Assembly: GCF_026914265.1 (NCBI RefSeq)
Contig: NC_069135.1
Span: forward strand, 14,230,906 to 14,294,905
DNA length: 64,000 nt
Reading direction: 5' to 3'
DNA from: Mya arenaria
Taxonomy: Eukaryota > Mollusca > Bivalvia > Myida > Myidae
The notes beneath the pieces were generated by a model. It saw only the letters and a program-made list of their open reading frames with translations, searched no databases and was not told the DNA's origin. Position 1 is the stretch's first letter. Every line of letters begins with the position of its first letter. Positions 45,201 through 55,369 of the stretch are shown here, piece after piece. A program made the position numbers and the translations under genes.

Positions 45201-48200
45201 TCAACAAGTTTCCTAATGAGAGATCATATAATCTAGATTGGTGGTGATGTTATGCCATGGTATAGTATGGAATATATTGTACCAGCATCATGAAACTTTA
45301 CTGATTAGAAAGTATGCATGCAAGGACTAAAAGTGGACATATTATATGTGAAATTTAATCATTTTAGCTGAGGTACTTGGATGAACAATATCTCACATCT
45401 CATTCAAATGTGTTCCTAAATTTGCTGGACAATTTTTGCAAACAAATCTTAAAAGCCCCTATGTCTTTCTGGATCAATCGCATTTTCAGCATTGTTCAAC
45501 TCCCAGTTTTTGAGAGGAAAACTTATTTTGAACACAAGTGATTGAATGTTTCTTTCAACAGAATTGGATTTTCATCCAGGCACATTCTTCTGATCAATAG
45601 AGCTTTATACTAAAGTACTTTTAAGATTTCAAGACATTTTGTTGAGTTACAAACATTGAAAGATTTTATTCTTAGACATTTGTTTTGATAACAAAAGAAT
45701 TTGGAAACTTCTATTTCTAAGATTTGTCTAAATCAATCAAACATTTCCACATTTTCAGAAAAGGCTTGCCAAGAAAAACTGTAATTACACCAGGTTTTAA
45801 TCTAAATATTGTTTGCAAATGATTTGAACTTCTGAAAATTATTTCTCTGTTCTATGTTATAGCCATGGTGATGGCGGATGTGACGGTGATCTCAGAGATG
45901 ATGGCTGAGGAGGAGAAGAGAATCAAGTCCTTCCTCGAGGGCCTCGGACAGAAACTCAAGGACAAAAAGGTCAGAAACACATGCTTTAAGTCACTAAGAT
46001 AGTAAGGTGCTTGAAAAAAAAATGGAGAGTGGGGTGATGTGGTATATTTATATCTGCCATTAATCCAAAGGTTTCCAAATGTGAGTCCCAAAGGAGGCAC
46101 CATCTTGTAGCCTCTCGTCCAAGGGTTTCCAAATGTGAGTCCCACAGGAGGTGCCATCTTGTTGCCTCTCTTCCAAGGGGTTTCAAATCTGAGTCCCACA
46201 GGAGGCACCATCTTGAAGCCTCTTGTTCAAGGGGTTTCAAATGTGAGTCCCACAGGAGGCACCATCTTGTAGCCTCTCGTCCAAGGGTTTCCAAATGTGA
46301 GTCCAACAGGAGGCGCCATCTTGTTGCCTCTCTTCTAAGGGGTTCCCAATAAGAGTCCCACTGGAGGCGCCATTTTGTTGCCTCTCGTCCAAGGGGTTCC
46401 CAATGTGAGTCCCACAGGAGGTGCCATCTTGTTGCCTCTCGTCCAAGAGGTTCCAAATGTGAGGTGCCATCTTGTTGCCACTCGTCCAAGGGGTTCCAAA
46501 TGTGAGGTGCCATCTTGTTGCCTCTCGTCCAAGGGGTTCCAAATGTGAGTCCCACAGGAGGCGCCATCTTGATGCCACTCGTCAAAGGGGTTCCAAATGT
46601 GAGTTCCACAGGAGGTGCCATCTTGATGCCACTTGTCCAAGGGGTTCCAAATGTGAGTTCCACAGGAGGCGCCATCTTGATGCCACTTGTCAAGGGGTTC
46701 CAAATGTGAGTTCCACAGGAGGCGCCATCTTGTTGTCTCTCATCCAAGGGTTTCCAAATGTGAGTCCCACTGGAGGCGCCATCTTGATGCCACTTGTCCA
46801 AGGGGTTCCAAATTTGAGTCCCACAGGAGGTTGCCACTGACAATTGAAACTGGAACTGGTTTTTTCTCAGACTCCAGCGTGATTTATATTAGGGAAAGTG
46901 CTTTCTTCATGATCAGATTGAAATAAAGTATAAACTTAATTTGAAATAGGCAAAATGTAAAAGACTTCGAGCATTTAATTATGACTAGGTAATGATAGTG
47001 ACATGACTGTGTTCTTGTAAGCTATCGAGCAGAAAGCCATTCTTATCATTAACATCCTTTGGTCTGGGAAACTAATTTGTCACTTAACAAGAAAGAAAGT
47101 GTTTGTCAAACATTCTGGTTTTACTGGAAGGAATCGTTTCCCAGAGATAATTGTGATGTGTTTGTGATAGCAGACATTGACCTGTTAACTTCATTACATG
47201 AATAATATGTTTTTTAGCTGGATTGTTGTATTTTTAAGAAAAACTGTCTTGATATTGCTGTAGCATTGGTATCCTTTTTGTTCATGCTGTCAATGTTGTA
47301 CCGTCAGTGTCATGCAATAACTTTAACCATGGCCAAAAGTGAAAATATTTCAGGATATTCAAATGCAACATAGTATACACAGTAATGTATTTAAGGCCAA
47401 GTAGCTTTGAATTTAATAATTGTTGAATATGCCCTTTTTCCGAGTATACGCAGTCATGTATTTAAGGCCAAGTAGCTTTGAATTTAATAATTGTTGAATA
47501 TGCCCTTTTTCCGTAAAAAAAGCAGAAACTTAAATATGGTTACAACCATTCAAGGTCTTGAAATATAACTAATGCACATGTAATAAGGCTTAAATCTTAG
47601 TCTTTAATAATTGTTAAGGTTTGCCCCTTTTTCTAAAAAAGTTGTGCTCCATGGAGTACTTGTTTTAACTTACATCCTTCCAAGGAATTAGTATTATGAA
47701 TAACACTATAAGACTGGTAGGAAACAGGCGTTTCCTTTCAATATAATGTAAAAGACAGGAGATTTCTTAAGCAGGACTATTTTTTGTCCTTATTTTTCAT
47801 GACAAGATGAAAATGACTGAAGCCAAAGAGAAGCTCTATTAAACTATGTCGTTACATAGTGGAGCTTGACAGTGGTTTGAATGAGATTTGTCTTGACCAG
47901 ATTAACAGACAGATGTAAACCAGATACATGTTGTGGAGCCTGTTTTATCATGGAGTGAATAAATTGATGGCAAGGCAGCTGACTATGCATGTTAATGTGA
48001 CAGATAGCTGATCCCTGGTTGGGTCAGTGATGTTAAACATACAGATTTAGACACAATGAGTTTCTTTCAGTCCACTGTTTAACTTACCCAGATTAATTTT
48101 TATGCTCTTCAAGAAGGGCATGTTAAAATCACACCTTCTGTCCGTGCGGTTTTAGGTGTACATGCTGTAAAGAACTTGGCTTATGTGGTGAGTACATGAA

Positions 48201-51169
48201 GACGACAAGACCCATGTTCTTACCTCAAAGGTCAAGGTCACATTTACAGGTTTACGGCTATGGAAGGCTGCTAATATGCATAAACAATATACACTACCAA
48301 CCACGCGTTTTTTGCACATTTTTCACATCGCAGCAATGTTTCCTTATGTGGATGTTTTCTTTTAAATCTTATTTTCACTATACCATGCGATACAAGCATA
48401 AAGCCCAAAGCATTTATTCTACAGCTGTTAATTTTCTGAAGGCTATTACTTTGTTCCTGTCCTAAAAATTATGAAATATATCTATAAGTTTTACTGAACT
48501 CATACAAACTTGACCTGTAATCAAAATCACTTGGTTTGTACTGTATAACTGTGCTGTTATTTTCACCTTATTCTTTAGAATCTAAACTATGAATGCCCTC
48601 CTTAAACTTGAAATGAGAGAGCTTCTTGTACAAACACTTGTTAAAGGTGTAAAAGCCCCTTCGAAGGTTTGTTTTGGTATCAATGAACTCATTAAAAATG
48701 CTGACAAACACTCAATATGCAAGCAACATCATTTTTAAGTGAGATGTGGATGAGTTTGTTGACCCTGTCAATAGGGTGCAACTATGCTGCAAGCATCGTT
48801 CAATTTCCATGTACATTCGTCTATTTGTACCAATGCTACCTGTTAAAATACCTGCATATTGCAAGCTGCAACAGCCGCAATATGTTGTATGCATGTTTTC
48901 GGATGTCGTACGTGGTAGTAGCAGATGAACAGGGTTATAACATGCACCACCGCAATGGCTATTCCCGAGAGTTTCTGTGATGATGCAATCTCGCCTGTGA
49001 TTAATTGGTAGTCTAGTTGGACGTTTCCATGCTGTTTCTCTACATGCAGAGAGAAACTTTAAAGTAAACTGACTTGTGTTATGTAAATATAGACAATGTG
49101 TCACATGTGATAGCTACAACCCTTCCTTAAAGTTCAAGGTAACACTGGTGTTTAGTCATTATAGTATGCTGCATATATTCACATGGAGTATATATAGTTT
49201 GTTGTGTCCGGGTTGTAACTTTGTTATGCAGAGAAGGATTTTAAAATTAATTCGTACATTAACATGGCATACATGTCACATGCAAGCCGCAAGACCCTAC
49301 CTCAAATGTCCTGGCCACATATACAGGTTCCAAATGCTGCATATATAGCAATATAGCTGGTTGTGTCCCGATTGTAACTTTGTCATGCAGGGATTTTAAA
49401 ATGTATTGGCACCAGTGTTCAATTAAATGTATGATAGCTGTTCCTTGATGTAGGCATATTAGTAATTGCATAATCCATTGGATGGCACTTAGAGGGCATT
49501 TGTCATTTACTGTGACAGCTCTCGTTTTCTACTGATATTCATTGCAACGAACAATCAACATTTTCGTATAGTCATTTATCCATGTTATTATTTCACATAT
49601 TCACAGGTCTGTCATGGCCTAGAATTTTTGGCAAATTCTTAAGCTTTCTAGCTAAATGGGTTATCTCATTTAGCAAGATTGTTAACAGTCTCATTTAGCA
49701 AGATTGTAAACAGGTACTTAGGTTCTGGTATGATTTTGCAAAATAAAAAATACTTCATCTCTACTTTCTCAAATACTATTTCTTTAAAGCCTGAAAACAT
49801 ATTAAACAATTAATACCGAATGAAAACAGTTAGCTGAGCCTTTTATAAACGATATGTTTGTTTGAGAAATGTGGGCCAGTTGAAATGAAGGCGAGTCAGA
49901 AAAACATAATTTGTATCTCTGGAGAAAATAAGTTCATCTACATGTAGGTCTTCATGTTTACATATTTGAAGCCACAGTGTTAGAGGGTAATTTAAATAAG
50001 TTATTAATACATGATATCAACAGAATTTAGCATGGAGAACAACTACTGAATCTCTCACTTGAGCTGGTCTAAGTAGGAGATTATTTTCAACATACAGTGT
50101 CAAAATATGTCCAAAATAAACTTAATTTGTAAAGCAAATGTTTGTTGGCAATATGCTAACCTGCAGTAATCATAACTAGCTCAGATGTAGATCAAGCCCC
50201 TTGGAGAAAGCTTCCAAACTGGAAATGAAAGCGGTTAATGGCCAGAGCTTCCATGGACACTATGCTTGGAAGTTGGAATATTGGACATTCATAAGGCATT
50301 AACACTCTTAGAAATGTCTTGGAGGAAAATAATTACTGTCAATATATGGCCATTTACATTTATTCAGGAACTTAACAGATGATCCAGAATGTTACATTTA
50401 TTGATGTTTGTTGTGCCCAGGACCTGATGTTTTGGACTTAAGTCTTAGGTCTATTTCCTCAGATAGATCAGTGAAATTATACAGACCTATTACCGGCTAT
50501 TAGCCAGTGGTTTTCCTTTATGACTGGGCTTAGTTTGAGACATGTATTCTTCATATTGGGTGATTAATTACTAATTACCATTTCAAACTATCAGAAGTGT
50601 TGTGGCATGGTTAGCCAAGATTGGCTTAATATAAAGGCAAAAAATGAAAGAAATGTCAAATCATCATTGTTATACCCCCAAATAAAATCCTAACAATACA
50701 CCAATGTATAACTTTGTTGGAGTAATGTCCCCTTTATAAAGAAATAGTTTGCCATTCCCGTGTAAAGTTGGAATGTGTGGGTATTTGTCAGTCCTGTGGA
50801 AGCTCTTGTCACTATTAAATGTAAATAGGTTACTATTAAAGCAATATTTAGAACAGATTCAAATGAAGGTAATGCACATTCAAGTAATTATTCCGTCAAT
50901 GTGGAAGTATATTTGGATTATTTGGTTGAACTTATTTACTTGTATCTTTTCTGCAGGTTGGTGGGAAGGTGAAGAGTGTGGGGGGCAACCCCGGGGAGGT
51001 GGTGTGCCGTGTGGCCAAGGAAGAGGGTGCCACGCTCATTGTGACAGGCACTCGTGGAATGGGGAAGATAAGACGCACGTTCCTAGGCTCCATCTCCGAC
51101 TACATCATCCACCACTCCAATGTACCAGTCCTGGTGTGTCGACACAAGGACACCCAGCATCACCACTAG
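39298..51169 (+). CDS. Universal stress protein (UspA) domain protein
   Basis: Four exons join in frame to 159 aa: 39298-39376, 40532-40612, 45863-45969, 50957-51169; all introns are GT-AG. The product is a single UspA domain. It opens with strand 1 and the DGS loop (RIVLIAMDGSEYSDYAFDWY, D16-G17-S18), then HVVLLHVPEYH, a charged helix (EEEKRIKSFLEGLGQKLKDKK), and in exon 4 the ATP-binding signature G-x2-G-x9-G-S (GTRGMGKIRRTFLGS, G120 to S134), then the last strand NVPVLVCRHK. UspA proteins bind ATP and are linked to stress tolerance in bacteria, plants and many invertebrates; vertebrates lack them and molluscs often have many. Cytosolic, since no signal or membrane segment is seen. The start is the first ATG (MAAKNDDNRIVLIAM), placing the domain at the usual distance. 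Introns 2 and 3 (5 kb each) hold tandem arrays. The 3' end has AATAAA at 51823-51828. Confidence 0.95.
39377..40531 (+). other. UspA gene intron 1
   Basis: AT-rich intron with no recognised element or alternative exon. Confidence 0.5.
40991..41055. repeat. Perfect 24-bp-arm hairpin in UspA intron 2
   Basis: GAGTGTGCAAAGTAAAGAGC(TCTT) at 40991-41014 is exactly mirrored at 41032-41055, around a 17-base loop. Each arm also contains the palindrome AAGAGCTCTT-like core GAGCTC. Its arms are too short for a typical animal microRNA precursor, so it is more likely a small fold-back element. Confidence 0.75.
43028..43096. repeat. Low-complexity C-run, A-run and CAA repeats
   Basis: A C-run, then a run of about 24 A, then (CAAA)n and (CAA)n. 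It may be the tail of a retroposed sequence, but no body is recognised. Confidence 0.8.
43390..44310. repeat. Tandem repeat, about 180-bp units, 4.5 copies, in UspA intron 2
   Basis: CTGTAACTTTCCC starts at 43438, 43619 (TTTCTC), 43798 and 43977, with a degenerate fifth unit near 44158; the period is 179-181 bp. Each unit holds CAAGACGACGTGTCGCGTGC, CCCTACCTCAAAGGTCAAGG (then TCACACTTAGTG) and GTGCTGCATATAAG. The left edge is GGCCCCGAAGGTGGGCATAT and CCGTCCGTCCGTCCGG; the right edge is TGTGACAGCTCTTGTTT. Diverged relatives lie at 48100-48270 and 49120-49530. Confidence 0.9.
46066..46835. repeat. 54-bp minisatellite, about 14 units, in UspA intron 3
   Basis: The unit is GTGAGTCCCACAGGAGGCGC, CATCTTGTTGCCTCTCGTCC, AAGGGGTTCCAAAT. 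A few units are shortened (46449-46530). The period is divisible by three, so several frames on both strands stay open, including a 285-codon minus-strand frame at 46843-45986; these are array artefacts. It starts about 100 bp after the exon 3 donor. Confidence 0.95.
47380..47515. repeat. Direct duplication of about 68 bp
   Basis: ATGTATTTAAGGCCAAGTAG ... ATATGCCCTTTTTCCG occurs twice back to back in UspA intron 3. The copies are nearly identical, so the event is recent or it is an assembly duplication. Confidence 0.85.
48100..49530. repeat. Decayed relatives of the 180-bp repeat family, UspA intron 3
   Basis: The left part (48100-48270) has GGGCATGTTAAAATCACACC, a GTCCGTGCGG word and ACCTCAAAGGTCAAGGTCAC. 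The right part (49120-49530) has AAAGTTCAAGGTAACACTGG, two GTTGTGTCC(G/C)G(G/A)TTGTAACTTTG phrases and the end TGTGACAGCTCTCGTTT. The ~850 bp between is unlike the family. These flanks could be two fragments or one interrupted element. Confidence 0.6.
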
Positions 51170-51822
51170 TTACCTCACACACCATTGGTCCAGTTTAATG
51201 TATGCCTGATTGGTCCATTGAAATATTTGAATTTAAAAAACCCAGATTTGATTGATTGGTTTATAATTCAGGCTTGATTGGACAGTTTTATGGTTTGATT
51301 TGTAATGGACTTTGGAAATGATCTGTCCTTTTTGTTCAGTTAGGTGATGCAGAAAATTAGCATGGTTGATAAATGAAATTAAACAAGATAATAATCATAA
51401 TTACTATTTGTTGTTTTGTGGTTTTTCACTGTTTCTTTTTCCTTACTAAACTTATAAAAACATATTCAATCAAGAAATCTGGATATCTGTTTGTGGTTTA
51501 AACACTTTAAACTCCTTTCTCTCTAATATGCAGTTTTAAGTAATTGCACTTTTTTTTAAATATGAAATAATGAAGCTTTAAAGTTTTGTAATGTGTTTCT
51601 CTATATGTTGTTAATGTTGATCTATCCAGCAATTGAGTAAAGCTGTATTTGTTTGAAAGCACATACATATACAATGTTTAAATTTATAGTTTGCGTTTGT
51701 TTTCCATCTCAGTAAATTGTATATAATTGTCACCATGAGAGAGCAGTGGTGTTACATTTGTTTTATGAACATTAATCAAGGTATTTGTCTTCATCAATTT
51801 GAGAAAGAGTGAAATGAGTTTT

Positions 51823-51828
51823 AATAAA
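51823..51828 (+). terminator. Candidate polyadenylation signal for the UspA gene
   Basis: AATAAA about 650 bases after the stop codon. Other hexamers occur further on (near 52319 and 53003), so the true end could be later. Confidence 0.4.
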
Positions 51829-52855
51829 AAACATTATTATCATTTGTTGATAAGTGATTTTCATAATTTTATCAGAAATAGTCCCGTGCATTAGTTTTCT
51901 GTGATGTTTTCAAGTCATGCTAGATTCAATTATCTGTAATTTTGTGATAACAATCATATTATACAAATGAATACATTATGATTTATGTTATTGAAATATG
52001 GACCTTTAACTTTCTGTTTACGGAAAGATATGTTTTGAAAGTAAATATAAAATGCTTAATATTATCCAATTTGTAAATATTGGGTAGGATTTAGACAAGG
52101 AAACATCTGTATGTTCTTTCTTTTTCACAATATTTGATTATTTCTTTCATTTTGCAAACTGACACTTCATTGGTAATCTAACTGACTTCAGGTCTTTAAT
52201 GGTACCAGTCTAACTCAGTTTAGCATATGGACCTATAATAATTTAATGGTACCAGTCTGTTTTATAGTGTGATGGGATAATGCATAGCTATGGAGTCTCC
52301 TTATATTGTTTAATTAGCAAAATAAATCATACCATTCACATTCGCTGTAAACCAGCCATCATTTTCTCATATATTGATTAAGACTTTTCATCTTTACCTA
52401 CCTTGCCTTCGTAATCAGATTAATTTGATTTTGTATGCCTTAAATGTATGTGTAATCAAATAATCAGTTAACTTAATCTTAACTTAATAATTACAATCTA
52501 TATTTTTATGGGTTTTTTTAAATGTTTTAGTGATATATGTTGACAAATGTACCAGTTGTCAACTCCATGTGATCAATTATCAACATTTATCTCCTGCTTA
52601 AGATGCCTTAAAGTATAAAGTCCAAAAAACAAGTATGTGCTTAAAAAAAACCTATAAGAAAGTGCAAGTCCCATGAATATGTGTGTTTAATGGTTTAAAT
52701 TATGGTATATGTATATGAACAGTCACTTGACTGAACTTTTATGGGGGGAACCACCAAGTTGCAATTGCCTGTTAGTATTTGAGTTGCCAGTTACAGTTTC
52801 TGTTGTGTTATTTGTTTCTTGACTCTCTTCATCATCAATGATTTTCTCAGCACTG
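51829..52855. other. UspA gene 3' flank
   Basis: AT-rich with no coding frame. It contains two copies of TTAATGGTACCAGTCT about 50 bp apart (near 52197 and 52245). Confidence 0.45.
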
Positions 52856-55226
52856 AAATATTGTCATCGTATCTGATATTTACAATTTCTGGAAGTTATA
52901 ATTATTGATCATAAGCAGATTCATTTTAAGGTTTAATTTTCGTTCATTGAAATTCTAATTGTTGTTCATTTCTGCAGTGCATACTTGTATAAAATGAAAC
53001 GAATAAAACAAATTAAAAGCCTAAAACAACATTTGTTTTCTTTTTTATATCATTTTTTGTTACAATACGTAATGAAAGTTTACTTTAATGACCAATAATA
53101 CGACCAACTCACAATATACGCCATTAACGATACATGTATACACAATCTTGTCTTCGCGAACACGTATTCATTTTTCCCCGAGTACTCGATCGAACGATCC
53201 TCCGAGTACTGGAGTATTAATTTTACTACTCGTTGCCATCCCCACTTTTTATGGATATAAATGGTTGTATGTGCATGATTGACTGAATCATTTTCTTTTA
53301 TTGTTTTAAAACATAATTTAACTCATTTTTAAAGGTTTCACCTATATATTAGGTTCAATATTTAAACCGTCTCACATTCCTGTTGAAATCACTCACAGTT
53401 CTCATAACATTGATGTGTAAAATATGATTGGACCTAATAGAATTTGCGAGGTACTATGTATTGACTTATTATGCTATTTTATGACTTTAAAAATATTTTC
53501 GTTTGTCCCTTTTGGTGTTAACATTCCAGCTACAAAGAAAAACAGTATAACAATGATAAGACAGAAGTCACTCAAGACTTCTTTGGCAAGAACTTGTATC
53601 AAAGTTATGATATTTTCAAGTGTTTTCATTATTGCTAGAACAGTTATGTTTCCTTTGTTTTAACTTGTATGATATATTTGTATTGTAGTGACCATGTTTG
53701 AAGATTGTGCTATATTTTTAAACAAATAAAAATGTTAACCTAATCATATTATTTTTTATTTGCCCTATTTTTATTTGACAAAAACTGTGGATTGTTAATA
53801 CGACTATTTACTTGTATTACCAGTCCAAACATTACATTCAAACTTTCAACTGATGCCCTTCTTTGTTTTCTATGTTTTTCCCAGCTCTCTGACAGCAGTT
53901 GCTGTCGAAGATATCAGCTCGTACATTTAGCGACAGGGCTCCTTGACAGATAGTGAAAAGCATCATGTTCTGAAGAAAGACTGGGTTCCCCCACCACATT
54001 TTGAGTTCCCAAAGACACAATGTGGTCAACTGAAACGTTCTCTTCAGACGGCTTAGCTCTCAAAATTCCCAGGACATGCATATAGTATTTCCGAAAATGT
54101 TGTCTTCTGCGTACACTGTGTAGTGTTTTATTAGCTGCCAGTGTTGCAGAGTGTAGTGTCATCACAATGTCCTATTTTTTTGTCTTAATAATAAAATTGC
54201 ACCTCATTTTAATATGATCTGTTGGTAAACTTCGTTCAGTTCTTTGCATATAGTCCTTATCAGTGAGAACTTCGAACTTCTTACCATTGCAAATTTTATA
54301 GGTAAAATGTTGCTGTCTCCCAAGGATTCATGTATACTGATAAGTAAAGAAGTAGGAAATCTCACAACTATGAGGCCAAAAAGTGTGCTGGAATCTGCTG
54401 GATAATTCGTCCATTTTAATAACCATAATGTGCTACAAAGTAGTCAAGCAGCACTGCAAAATACAGCATTTCATCCAAAAAAGTAAAAAAGAAATCAAAC
54501 GGGAGGGGATACCCCTCCCATAGTCAGCCCCCCTCCCAACACTGACTCGTCTGGACTCGGCCCTGAGTCAATACGAAGTGCTGTAACGTGTACTCGGACA
54601 AGCAACAAAATAGCCACTGGAACGCACTATACTATTATGAAAGGCGATGGCGTACCCATCCAGGATGTAGAAATAGTAGCAGCATACTAGTACCAATGAA
54701 CACAGAGTTGATGAACAAACAATGGTCGAACACACCACTTCCACGAGTAGGCTATTTTCATGAATAACTAGGGTGATAAACTAAGTTAGGTACCGTAAAA
54801 GGAATGATGTAGGGATATAATACATATAAACAGAGGGACGGGAAGTAACAGATTACACCAAGGGGGTCAGCTACATGTACACATCCCGTTATGTTGAGGT
54901 AGGCCAAAACAACAGTAAGAGGAACTGAAAATGACGCGACTGAAAATGACAAGAATGGCATACCCCTTTCAGAGCCTATTTTGTCGGTGTCTGGTGGAGG
55001 GGTAACATCTCAAGTAGCACGCCCATGCAGCCTCAATCAGAATGGGGCTTGTCAACGATTACTAGCCATCGCTGATTCAACGAACAACGCTGCCGCTAAC
55101 GATCGGCGGTGCTATGTACTAGTATTAAGTTGCAGTTATTTCATTGAAAGTAGGGACCAACCCACGAACAGCATTTAATGTTATCTGACTAATGGAGTTT
55201 GTGATCGAGGCATAGAATAGAATACA
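52856..55226. repeat. Segmental duplication, copy B (downstream of the UspA gene)
   Basis: Direct-orientation copy of 35552-38652. It matches in three blocks: 52856-52945, 53249-53293, and 53293 to the end, with a long, nearly continuous match in the last. It lacks about 870 bp present in copy A, has about 300 bp of unrelated sequence near 52945-53248, and carries several small deletions. It ends at CACGAACAGCATTTAATGTT and GATCGAGGCAT. Confidence 0.9.
53914..54165 (-). CDS. Small open frame shared by both duplicated segments (unrecognised)
   Basis: Eighty-three codons from MMTLHSATLAANKTLHSV through RKYYMHVLGILRAKPSEE and HIVSLGTQNVVGEPSLSS to YLSRSPVAKCTS. The equivalent in copy A (37470-37230) has a 1-base indel but keeps the same frame on either side. 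No domain or family is recognised, and there is no evidence of expression. It may be a fragment of a transposon or gene carried by the duplication. Confidence 0.3.
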   Translation of the reverse strand: MMTLHSATLAANKTLHSVRRRQHFRKYYMHVLGILRAKPSEENVSVDHIVSLGTQNVVGEPSLSSEHDAFHYLSRSPVAKCTS

Positions 55227-55369
55227 TATATATAATACGAAACCTGTAAATAAATATTGAGAAAATGGTCAGCCATATCTTGTCTTCACCGACCGCACAG
55301 TTGTGTGCAACCGATTAAGTCAATAATGTTTTTCTGACTGCCAGAGGATTCATAGTTTTCCTTTTAAGC

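Noticed and set aside
45986..46843. 285-codon open frame on the minus strand, plus several overlapping frames on both strands
   Set aside because: They are produced by the 54-bp minisatellite, whose period is divisible by three. Several frames are open at once and the products are simple repeats.
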